From the NCBI RefSeq assembly GCF_963548695.1, contig NZ_CAUUWA010000016.1, positions 1 through 43,475 of the forward strand: 43,475 nt of DNA. Direction: 5' to 3'. Origin of the DNA: an uncultured Fretibacterium sp. (GTDB lineage: Bacteria; Synergistota; Synergistia; Synergistales; Aminobacteriaceae). Positions within the stretch are counted from its first letter, which is position 1, and each line of letters opens with the position of its first letter. The notes beneath the pieces were generated by a model. That model saw only the letters and a program-made list of their open reading frames with translations, ran no database searches and had not been told where the DNA came from. This document shows, one piece after another, positions 24,102 to 33,821 of the stretch. The position numbers and the translations under genes are program-made.

Positions 24102-24210
24102 AAAATTAACATGGGGGCTTTGAGGGAGAAACCGTTATATGGTAATTTCCTCTGCCGAGTCCTTTTTGTCAGCTCTTGCAGTTTATGGGTAAATCCACGT
24201 CACTGTAATC

Positions 24211-24246
24211 GCGGGGCGCTTCATCATATTATCTTAAGCGCCCCGC
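24211..24246 (+). terminator. hairpin in the clpC upstream region
   Basis: GCGGGGCGCTT (24211-24221) pairs perfectly with AAGCGCCCCGC (24236-24246) around a 14-base AT-rich loop, followed by TTTAG. It may terminate cysS transcription or act as an attenuator before clpC, whose start is 120 bp further on. Confidence 0.5.
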
Positions 24247-24366
24247 TTTAGTACGCCCCGCCTTTTGGGCGTTTGCGCACAGCTCGCTTCGTTCGTTGAC
24301 AGTCTGCCCCTCGTCTACGAATGATTCGGAATCGGAATCACATGCATGGCAAGGAGAACAATAAAA

Positions 24367-26838
<2,472 letters not shown>

Positions 26839-26881
26839 CTCCAAATCATTTGTATGCTGCGTTTAAGCAGATGACCGCCTC

Positions 26882-27090
26882 TTCAAGACCGGCAGGTCTT
26901 GAATGGCGTGTCAGTCGCTTACGTCGATACGCGGCACCGCTGCCGTGGTATCGACGTAAGCAGAAACCTGACTGCTTCGCAAAGTTTCGGTCCGACGTAC
27001 TTCTTGGAATGAGTATTCGCCGTTCCAGAGGTAGAGTAAGTATAGGGGATAAGTATAAAGTTGCAGTCGCCGGCTGTGCCGGCGGCTGCA
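26882..27090. repeat. cluster of three strong hairpins between convergent clpC and PilZ genes
   Basis: The 298-bp gap holds TTCAAGACC-ggca-GGTCTTGAA (26882-26903). Next is a long stem, CTTACGTCGATAC paired with GTATCGACGTAAG, with CGGCA/TGCCG nested inside (about 26918-26960). Last is TTGCAGTCGCCGGC-tgt-GCCGGCGGCTGCAA (27060-27090) with one mismatch. No U-tract follows any of them. They may jointly stop transcription from both sides, or the middle stem may belong to a small RNA or repeat element. Confidence 0.6.
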
Positions 27091-27136
27091 ATCGTACGGA
27101 CCATTCAAACGGACCATCGGACGGCGGATGCCTGCA

Positions 27137-27526
27137 TCAAGCCCCTGCCGCATAGGGACGATACAGCGCGTACAGCCTGACCAGCCCAATCTGCAGCTCC
27201 GGAGCGACGTCCAGAAATTCGACTCCGGTGGTAAAGCAGCCGCCCTCCTGCGCGTAGACCCTGAGAAAATGCCCTTTGATCGACAGCGCCTCTGAGGGGT
27301 CCCCCAACCGGAAGAGCGCCTCCTTCCACTCGACATCCGCCTCGTTCAGGACAATCCCTTGCTGCTCCCGCTCGAATCGGATGCGGACCCCGGCGACGGT
27401 GAAATCCAGCACATCGGCCGAAAGCCAGACCTCGCTGCCCTCCAGAAGCCGAAACTCGGCGAGGAGCCGGCACCCCATCCTTGAAAATCGGCGTTGATCG
27501 TTTCCCTTCCAGTCTTTTTCAGACAA
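27137..27526 (-). CDS. PilZ domain protein (putative c-di-GMP receptor)
   Basis: About 129 residues from the TTG at 27526, preceded by GGAGG seven bases away; a TTG at 27577 without a site is the alternative. The c-di-GMP-binding signature is present: RRFSR (RxxxR) near residue 12, followed after a beta strand by DFTVAG, which fits (D/N)xSxxG with Thr for Ser. The rest is a small beta barrel (RVYAQEGGCFTTGVEFLDVA). Stand-alone PilZ proteins tie c-di-GMP levels to surface or motility behaviour by binding a partner. No cyclase or phosphodiesterase gene is in the window. A TTGATT-18-TATAGC promoter may lie at about 27560-27590. Confidence 0.8.
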   Translation of the reverse strand: MSEKDWKGNDQRRFSRMGCRLLAEFRLLEGSEVWLSADVLDFTVAGVRIRFEREQQGIVLNEADVEWKEALFRLGDPSEALSIKGHFLRVYAQEGGCFTTGVEFLDVAPELQIGLVRLYALYRPYAAGA

Positions 27527-27686
27527 AGGCCTTCCTCCATTCAGCAGGGGCGCACCGGAATTTGCTATACTGAACAACTGTGGAGCGAATCAAGAAATTA
27601 GGATATCACGCTTCCGCCAGATTGTACACGAAAAACGTCCTTATATTCCGCACCCGAAGATCCGCATTTTTGAAGGAGGATTCGCA

Positions 27687-29756
27687 ATGTACCCGAGATT
27701 CGGAACCGATGACGCAGACGAGAGGCATAGAACGAACATGAATATCGCGAAAGTATGGATGGGATGTATTCTGGCTGCCGCAGTGTCGATAGCCTTGCTT
27801 ACGGCTCAGGCATGGGCGACGGACCCCGAAGCCCTGCGGCGCATTTGCGCCTCGGGCACGGTCAAGGAACTGCGGGCGGCCCTGAGGGCCTGCTCTGCGG
27901 ACGAGCCCTTCCCGGACGGGAACCGGCCGATCCACATAGCGGCGGAGCACGCCTCCGATCCCGGGATTGTCGAATGTCTGCTCGACGGGGGGGCCTCCCT
28001 CTCCTCGAAGGGGCTCGAGGGACTGACGCCACTGATGCTGGCCGCGGCCTACAACCAGAACGCCGCCATCGCCGAGACCCTCATGAGAGCCGGAGCCGAT
28101 CCCAACCTGGCGGATGCGGAGGGCCGGACGCCCCTGCACCTCGCGGCTGCACTGAACGAATCCCCAAAGGTCATGGCCGCCCTGCTACGGGCCGGGGCAT
28201 CGCCCAAGGCCCGGGACGGCCGGGGGCGGACCCCGCTCTGGACGGCTGCAGCACGATCCGACGCTCACGGCGTCGAGCTCCTGCTGGGGGCCGGGGCCCC
28301 GGCCGACGAGCCCGACGACAGCGGCGTCACCCCGCTCCTTTCGGCCTGCGAGAGGCCGGACGCGGCTGTCTTGAGGCTTCTGACGGAGGCCGGCGCCGAC
28401 ACGAACGTCCGGGCCCCCGACCGCTGCACCCCCCTGATGCGGGCCGTCGCCGCCGGGGCGGATGCCGCCGCGGTCGAGGCGCTGCTTTCAGGAAAGGCCA
28501 ATGTCCGAGCCCAGGACGACCAGAACCGGTGCGCGCTCTCTCTCGCCGCGGAGAACTCCGCCGTCCCCCCAGAGGTCCTGGAGCGCCTCATCGACGCGGG
28601 GGCCGATCTCGACACGCCGTCGAACGGACTGGAGACGCCCCTGATGGTAGCCTGCCGCGCGGACAACCTTCCCGCCGTCCGGGTCCTGCTGCGCCGGGGC
28701 GCGGACATCGGCCTGAGGGACCAGCGCCTGTGGACGCCCCTGTTCTTCGCGGCCGCCTCGGGGGCCTCCGCAGACCTGATCCGCCTCCTCGCCGCGTCCG
28801 GGGCTTCCATCGACGAGACCGCGAGCCAGGGGACAACACCCCTGATGGCAGCCCTCGAGTCCCCCAAAGGGGCGGCGGCATTAAAGCCCCTCCTGGAGCT
28901 CGGCACGGACCCCAACCTCAGAAACATGGCTACGGTTACCCCCTTGATGATGGCCACGGCCAACGACGATCTCGAATCCGTCGCACTCCTGCTGAGCTTC
29001 GGAGCCGACCCTACGCAGGGGACCTGGGACGGGCTGACGCCCCTGATGGTCGCCGCGCGGAGATCGCGGAGGGCGGATCTCCTCGAGGCGCTGGCCTCCT
29101 CCGGGGCCCCGGTGGACCAACCGAGCGGCCTGGGCATGACGGCGCTGATGGTCGCCGCAGCATCGGGCAACGTCGAGGGGGTCCGAAGCCTGCTGGCCCT
29201 GAGCGCGGATGTGAAGCTCAAGGATGCGGACGGGATGACGGCGCTGACGCACTCCGTCCTGGCCCGGGACTGGAACGCCCAGGCGGCGGAGCTGCTAATC
29301 GAAGGGGGCGCGGACATCGAAGCCCGTACCCTGAAGGATACGACGCCCCTGATGGAGGCTGCCTACCACGGCAATGCTCCCGCGGCGCGACTCCTGCTGG
29401 ACGCCGGGGCACGAGCGGATGCCCAGGACCGCATCGGCTGGACCCCCCTGCACTTCGCCGCGAAGAACGAGAGGGGCCTCGACGTCCTGACGATGCTGAT
29501 CGCTGCGACCGCTGAAACAACCGACCAGCCCGACATGGGCGGCACATCCCCCCTGATGGTCGCCGCCGCATCGAACAATCCCAAGGCCGTCACCGCTCTG
29601 CTGAAGGCCGGGGCCGACCCCAGGCGCACTGACGACACGGGGCGCAACAGCCTGGATTACGCCAGGCTGAAAAACGCGGCGGAGTGTGTCTCCCTGTTGG
29701 AGAAATGGGAAAACGAGGGCTCGCTGAAGGAGATGGTTCCTCCAGTATCACCCTGA
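27687..29756 (+). CDS. secreted ankyrin-repeat protein
   Basis: 689 residues from the ATG at 27687 behind a strong AAGGAGG; the ATG at 27738 starts closer to the signal peptide but lacks such a site. A hydrophobic export signal (GCILAAAVSIALLTAQAWA) ends near residue 42. The mature protein consists almost wholly of about 18 ankyrin repeats of 33-35 residues with the typical TPLMxAA...LLxAGAD pattern, for example LTPLMLAAAYNQNAAIAETL and TTPLMEAAYHGNAPAARLLL. Ankyrin stacks bind proteins. An exported, repeat-only protein of this size could act as a periplasmic scaffold or in contact with a host, which is inference. It stands alone, divergent from the PilZ gene. Confidence 0.9.
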   Translation: MYPRFGTDDADERHRTNMNIAKVWMGCILAAAVSIALLTAQAWATDPEALRRICASGTVKELRAALRACSADEPFPDGNRPIHIAAEHASDPGIVECLLDGGASLSSKGLEGLTPLMLAAAYNQNAAIAETLMRAGADPNLADAEGRTPLHLAAALNESPKVMAALLRAGASPKARDGRGRTPLWTAAARSDAHGVELLLGAGAPADEPDDSGVTPLLSACERPDAAVLRLLTEAGADTNVRAPDRCTPLMRAVAAGADAAAVEALLSGKANVRAQDDQNRCALSLAAENSAVPPEVLERLIDAGADLDTPSNGLETPLMVACRADNLPAVRVLLRRGADIGLRDQRLWTPLFFAAASGASADLIRLLAASGASIDETASQGTTPLMAALESPKGAAALKPLLELGTDPNLRNMATVTPLMMATANDDLESVALLLSFGADPTQGTWDGLTPLMVAARRSRRADLLEALASSGAPVDQPSGLGMTALMVAAASGNVEGVRSLLALSADVKLKDADGMTALTHSVLARDWNAQAAELLIEGGADIEARTLKDTTPLMEAAYHGNAPAARLLLDAGARADAQDRIGWTPLHFAAKNERGLDVLTMLIAATAETTDQPDMGGTSPLMVAAASNNPKAVTALLKAGADPRRTDDTGRNSLDYARLKNAAECVSLLEKWENEGSLKEMVPPVSP

Positions 29757-29763
29757 CCTTTGG

Positions 29764-29919
29764 TTAACTGCGGATATCGACGATAAACGGGACGTTGTCC
29801 TCCTGACGCGTCGTAATGAGGGCCGGGGCCGTATCAAGGACGCCGTTTCCATCGAGCTCCGACCCAAGGAACTTGAGCAGAGGCTCAAGATAGGTTGCTG
29901 GGAGGCTGAATTTATACAT
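29764..29919 (-). CDS. possible 51-residue protein or gene remnant
   Basis: A minus-strand frame reads MYKFSLPATYLEPLLKFLGS and ends DNVPFIVDIRS, eight bases from the ankyrin gene's stop. Composition is protein-like and less GC-rich than shadows elsewhere, but there is no ribosome site at the ATG and I know no relative. The frame is open upstream to 30075, so it could be a 3' remnant. The rest of the 29757-30025 gap shows nothing. Confidence 0.25.
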   Translation of the reverse strand: MYKFSLPATYLEPLLKFLGSELDGNGVLDTAPALITTRQEDNVPFIVDIRS

Positions 29920-30025
29920 CACGTTTGACGCCCGGCTCGGCGTAGATGGGGCTAAGCTGGGCGGCGGGATGGGCCGTATAGAGGGGGCCCAAATCCCCAA
30001 AAAATCAAGATATGGAGGGCTAAAG

Positions 30026-30523
30026 ATGATGAGGAGCGATGGAGGGCGTGAGCGCCTTATTCTGACGACGGACATTGGTGCCCTGACCCTGATTGCGGAT
30101 GGGGAGGCCCTCGTCGGAGTGCGTTTCGGGGACGAGGGAGGCTCCCCGCATGACCCCGAGCCGACGGGGCGGGGCGGGAGCCCTCTGTTGATGGAGGCGG
30201 CCCGGCAGATCGGCGAATATCTCCGCGTGGAACGAAGGGACTTCGACGTCCCGATACGGTTGGAGGGGACGGACTTTCAGCTCCTGGTCTGGAATGCGCT
30301 TCGGACCATCCCCTACGGCGAGACCCGAACCTACGCGGAGGTCGCGGCCCAAATCGGCAGGCCCAAAGCCGTCCGGGCTGTGGGCGGGGCCAATCATCGC
30401 AACCCTCTGCCCCTCCTCGTCCCCTGCCATCGCGTCGTCGGGGCCGACGGAGCGCTGGTGGGGTTCGGGGGAGGGCTCGAGGTCAAGCGACGTCTTCTGG
30501 AGCTCGAGGGATGCCATGTTTAA
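30026..30523 (+). CDS. ogt: methylated-DNA--protein-cysteine methyltransferase
   Basis: 165 residues from the ATG at 30026, with GGAGG seven bases upstream; the longer frame from 29969 is not supported. The C-terminal DNA-binding/acceptor domain is clear: FQLLVWNALRTIPYGETRTY, the winged-helix segment IGRPKAVRAVGGAN, then LVPCHRVVGADG with the acceptor cysteine near residue 134. The enzyme irreversibly takes alkyl groups from O6-alkylguanine or O4-alkylthymine. The usual NNP before the motif reads HRNPLPLL here, a mild variant. The last codons overlap a GGAAGCGC sequence resembling the mobile-element ends. The exact orthologue (Ogt or C-terminal Ada type) is not decided. Confidence 0.93.
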   Translation: MMRSDGGRERLILTTDIGALTLIADGEALVGVRFGDEGGSPHDPEPTGRGGSPLLMEAARQIGEYLRVERRDFDVPIRLEGTDFQLLVWNALRTIPYGETRTYAEVAAQIGRPKAVRAVGGANHRNPLPLLVPCHRVVGADGALVGFGGGLEVKRRLLELEGCHV

Positions 30524-30548
30524 GGAAGCGCCCGCGGCGGCTCCAGGG

Positions 30549-30971
30549 TTATCTGTACCCTGCCCGCTCTCTTTTCGCCTCCAGACTGAGGCACGTCCGA
30601 TAGAGGACGGCGATCAGCACGAGGGTCCCCACAACATCGCTCGCGTTCGAGGCCAGCAGCCATAACCCGAAGGCGTTGCCCAGCAATCCTTCGGATGCCA
30701 GGAATGCAGCCGAGAACAGGGAAAAAATCCCCACGCCGACCAGACAAAAGGCGGAGAGGAAAAACGCCGCCCGGCCCCAGAACAGACTCTCCAAAAAGAC
30801 CACTTCAATCATGAAAAAAAGGACGACGCAGATATAGACAACCTGAAAAATTGTTGAACTTCCAAGGGGCATTGGACTTAACAGTTTGCCCACTGCGAAC
30901 AACATGTTGCACAAGCAGATAAGAAAAAATTCGACCTCATGTCGGAACAGGTTCCTCAGCCAGCTTCTCAT
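30549..30971 (-). CDS. small four-TM membrane protein
   Basis: 140 residues from the ATG at 30971, with AAAGGAG eight bases upstream; an overlapping ATG four bases earlier is in another frame. Four hydrophobic segments are visible, near residues 13-31, 42-62, 68-92 and 100-125. The N- and C-termini are basic, with Arg at both ends, consistent with a cytoplasmic location. I recognise no family. A dispersed repeat (30991-31040) begins 20 bp upstream. Convergent with the alkyltransferase gene. Confidence 0.6.
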   Translation of the reverse strand: MRSWLRNLFRHEVEFFLICLCNMLFAVGKLLSPMPLGSSTIFQVVYICVVLFFMIEVVFLESLFWGRAAFFLSAFCLVGVGIFSLFSAAFLASEGLLGNAFGLWLLASNASDVVGTLVLIAVLYRTCLSLEAKRERAGYR

Positions 30972-30990
30972 TCATAGTTCTCCTTTCCTT

Positions 30991-31040
30991 GGAAAACGCT
31001 GAGTGAATCCATGAAACACCCCAGTGGTACCCCAGCTTGC
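30991..31040. repeat. dispersed repeat, copy 1
   Basis: From an element-like end (GGAAAACGCTGAGTGAATCC) the sequence runs into CACCCCAGTGGTACCCCAGC. Copy 2 at 37911-37965 has the same order: an ACGCTGATTCAG start, GATGAA, then CCCCCCGGTGGTGCCCCAGC. Both copies lie just before the start of a minus-strand membrane-protein gene. Confidence 0.55.
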
Positions 31041-31341
31041 CTGTTTTGAGGAGAAAACTTGCCGGGGCCGCCGCTATCCCCAGAGGGGAACTTTTCGGCA
31101 GCCGCTCGCTACGCTTGCCGGTTGTCTGCTTATAAGTTTGATCTCAAGCATAGCCTACATTTACTTAGGAAACCTGTCAAGAAAACTACGCTTGAATTTG
31201 CTGGTTTGGTTTACTTGATATCTCCAGGACGCCCGAGGCAGGCTGGGGCCGCCGCGGAACGCTACGGGAGGAAGGACCTCGATCGAGCCTGTCCTTTTGC
31301 GGAAAAGCGGGAATCTTTGTGCCTCGCCCTCTCTCTATTGA

Positions 31342-31573
31342 TATAATGGAAAAGAGCGGAACGGCCTTCGTCGGATCGAAAATCCGGTAAGGAACGGGAA
31401 CGGTCCGCCTCGGGCCGGGCGGCGCCACAGAAGCCGGAAGGATGACGGCTCCTCCTGTGTTTTTGGGCGGAGGAACCCGGCACTGCGGAGGATTTCTCCG
31501 GGAGGGTTTCGTTTATGGCCTTCCCGGTTGTCTGTGTTGGCGCTCCGGCATCATGTATTGGGAGGAATATCGT
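31342..31573 (+). promoter_or_regulatory. promoter -10 and structured leader of mutAB
   Basis: A perfect TATAAT (31342-31347) with a weak -35 (TTGTGC, 19-bp spacer) predicts a start near 31354 and a 220-nt leader before mutA. The leader is rich in stems: GCCG...CGGC around 31433-31454, TCCTCC...GGAGGA (31450-31474) and GGAG-att-CTCC (31489-31502). I looked for a cobalamin riboswitch but find no B12 box. Upstream, 31041-31341 holds no gene I can support. Confidence 0.55.
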
Positions 31574-33748
31574 ATGAGCAGCGAAAAGGCAAGGCAATCG
31601 GAGGACGGGCACCACTGCGACGGGCAAACGGCTCCGGAGCCGCTGCCCGAGGTCGACTTCGAGGAGTTCGTCCCGTCGGATTACGAGGCGTGGAAGGAGG
31701 CGGCCGTCGCGGCCCTGAAGGGCGCTCCCTTCGAGAAGGCCATGTACACCTCCACCTACGAGGGCATCACGCTCGATCCGCTCTATACGGCGTCGGACAC
31801 GCAGGACCTTCGGGCGGCCCGGACCTTTCCGGGGTCCTATCCCCTGCGCGGGGCCTCCGCGGCGGGGAACCTCCGCCGTCCGTGGGAGATCGCCCAGTTC
31901 TGCGACGAGACCCTGCCCGGCGATGCCCACGAGGGGATCGTGCACGAGCTCGACCGCGGGGCCTCCACCGTGGCCTTCGTCCTGGACGGCCGCACGCTGG
32001 AGGGGCTGGATGCCGACTCGGACGCTGCCGAGGACGGCGGCGTCTCCGTCTCGTCGCTCGACGACCTGGACGCGCTCCTGGGCGACTTGCCGGCGCGCCA
32101 TCCCCTGTATATCCATGCCGGGGCGTCCGCCCTGCCCCTCCTCGCCCTGCTCGACGCCCTTGCGGCGAAGAGGAAAATTCCCCTCGGGACGGTTGCGGGC
32201 TGCGTCGGCGCCGATCCCCTGGGGGCCCTGCTGGAACGGGGAAGTCTGCCCACGGGGCTCGACGCGCTGTTCGGCGAGATGGCGCAGACGTTCGCCTGGG
32301 CACGCGACCGGGAGACGCCGCTCCGTACCGTCCTGATCCGGGGCTCGGTGTTCCACAACGGGGGGGCCAGCGCCGTTCAGGAGGTCGCCTGTGCGATGAC
32401 CTCGGCCATCGAGACGCTGCGCGCCCTCCGGGAGCGGGGGGTGGACGTCGCGGAGTTCTCCCGCCGCCTGCGCTTCGAGTTCTCGCTCTCCTCCAACTTC
32501 TTCATGGAGATAGCCAAGCTCCGGGCGGCCCGCTGCGTGTGGGCGCAGATCGTCTCGAGCTTCGGAGGGGACGCGGAGGCGCAGAAGGCGCAGATCTTCG
32601 GCCGCACCTCCCTCTTCACCAAGACGGTGTACGACCCCTACGTGAACATGCTCCGCAACACCACGGAGGCCTTCTCCGGCGTGGTGGGCGGCGTCGACGG
32701 CCTGACCGTCGGGCGCTTCGACGAGGCGCTGCGGCCCGGCTCGGAGTTCTCGCGCCGCGTCGCGCGCAACGCGCAGGTGCTGCTGCAGAAGGAGTTCAAT
32801 CTGCTCCAGCCCGAGGATCCCGCGGGCGGCTCCTGGTACGTGGAGAAGCTGACCGACGAGCTGGCCCGGAAGGCCTGGGAGGAGCTCCAGAGGATAGAGG
32901 CGGCGGGCGGATTCCTGAAGAGCGTCCGCGAGGGCGTCATCCAACGGGACATCCAGTCCGTGCTGCAGCAGCGTTTCAAGAGGCTTGCGCAGCGTGCCGA
33001 CCGTGCCGTCGGCACCAACATGTACCCCAATCCGGCGGAGCCCCTGCCGGAGTTCGCGGAGCCGGACCGGAGGGCGCAGCGTGCCGAACGCGCCGAGGCG
33101 CTTCGCCGATTCCGTGCCGGCCGGGACGGGGGGGCCGTCGAAAGGGCGCTGGATGGGGCGGCCGCGTCCGGGACGGTCTCGAGCGCCGCGGACGCCGCCT
33201 CCGCCGGGGCGACGCTCGGCGAGCTGCGGGCCGCGCTGGGCCGGAAGGGGGACGAAGCTCTTTCCGTGGAGCCCATCCTGCCGCACCGCTGGACGGAGCA
33301 GTACGAGGCCATGCGCCGCCGCACGGAGGCCTTCAAGGCGGAGAAGGGGGACAACTTCAAGGTGTTCCTGGCGAACATGGGGCCGATCCCGCAGCACAAG
33401 GCGCGCGCCGACTTCATCGCGAGCTTCATGGAGGTGGCCGCCTTCGAGATCCTGAGGAACGACGGCTTTGCCGAGATTGGGGAGTGCGCGGCGGCCGCCG
33501 CCGCCAGCGGGGCGGACATCGCGGTGATCTGTTCTACGGACGCGTCCTATCCGGAGCTGGTCCCGCCCCTGGCCCGCGCCATCAAGGAGCGCTGCCCGGG
33601 AATGGGCGTCTATCTGGCCGGCGCGCCGGCCGCCGACTGCAAGGATTCCTACGTCGAGGCGGGCGTGGACGGTTTCATCAACATTCGCTCCAACTGCCTG
33701 GAGACGCTGACCGGATTCCAGAGAGCGAAGGGGATGCTTCTGTCATGA
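31574..33748 (+). CDS. mutA: methylmalonyl-CoA mutase, small (beta) subunit
   Basis: 724 residues from the ATG at 31574 with GGAGG eight bases upstream; the longer frame starts in the leader. The TIM-barrel part parallels MutB but is divergent (FPGSYPLRGASAAGNLRRPW, LRFEFSLSSNFFMEIAKLRA, NMLRNTTEAFSGVVGGVDGL). The C-terminal flavodoxin-like domain (ADFIASFMEVAAFEILRNDG) lacks the DxHxxG cobalamin-binding motif, as expected for the non-catalytic subunit. It dimerises with MutB to interconvert methylmalonyl-CoA and succinyl-CoA in propionate or odd-chain and branched amino-acid metabolism. First gene of mutA-mutB-meaB. Confidence 0.93.
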   Translation: MSSEKARQSEDGHHCDGQTAPEPLPEVDFEEFVPSDYEAWKEAAVAALKGAPFEKAMYTSTYEGITLDPLYTASDTQDLRAARTFPGSYPLRGASAAGNLRRPWEIAQFCDETLPGDAHEGIVHELDRGASTVAFVLDGRTLEGLDADSDAAEDGGVSVSSLDDLDALLGDLPARHPLYIHAGASALPLLALLDALAAKRKIPLGTVAGCVGADPLGALLERGSLPTGLDALFGEMAQTFAWARDRETPLRTVLIRGSVFHNGGASAVQEVACAMTSAIETLRALRERGVDVAEFSRRLRFEFSLSSNFFMEIAKLRAARCVWAQIVSSFGGDAEAQKAQIFGRTSLFTKTVYDPYVNMLRNTTEAFSGVVGGVDGLTVGRFDEALRPGSEFSRRVARNAQVLLQKEFNLLQPEDPAGGSWYVEKLTDELARKAWEELQRIEAAGGFLKSVREGVIQRDIQSVLQQRFKRLAQRADRAVGTNMYPNPAEPLPEFAEPDRRAQRAERAEALRRFRAGRDGGAVERALDGAAASGTVSSAADAASAGATLGELRAALGRKGDEALSVEPILPHRWTEQYEAMRRRTEAFKAEKGDNFKVFLANMGPIPQHKARADFIASFMEVAAFEILRNDGFAEIGECAAAAAASGADIAVICSTDASYPELVPPLARAIKERCPGMGVYLAGAPAADCKDSYVEAGVDGFINIRSNCLETLTGFQRAKGMLLS

Positions 33749-33821
33749 GCGGGAGACTTTTTGAGAGGTCCATTTTGGGCGGATGTTCCGGATGGGATCG
33801 CCGGGAGGAGAGGTATTTTTG

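Noticed and set aside
31024..31218. A 64-codon plus-strand frame with a hydrophobic stretch
   Set aside because: No ribosome site, begins inside a dispersed repeat, and composition is not that of neighbouring genes.
31380..31530. Possible cobalamin riboswitch before mutA
   Set aside because: GGGAACGGT and GCCACAG vaguely recall riboswitch segments and the operon is B12-dependent, but the conserved B12 box is absent and the segment order does not fit.
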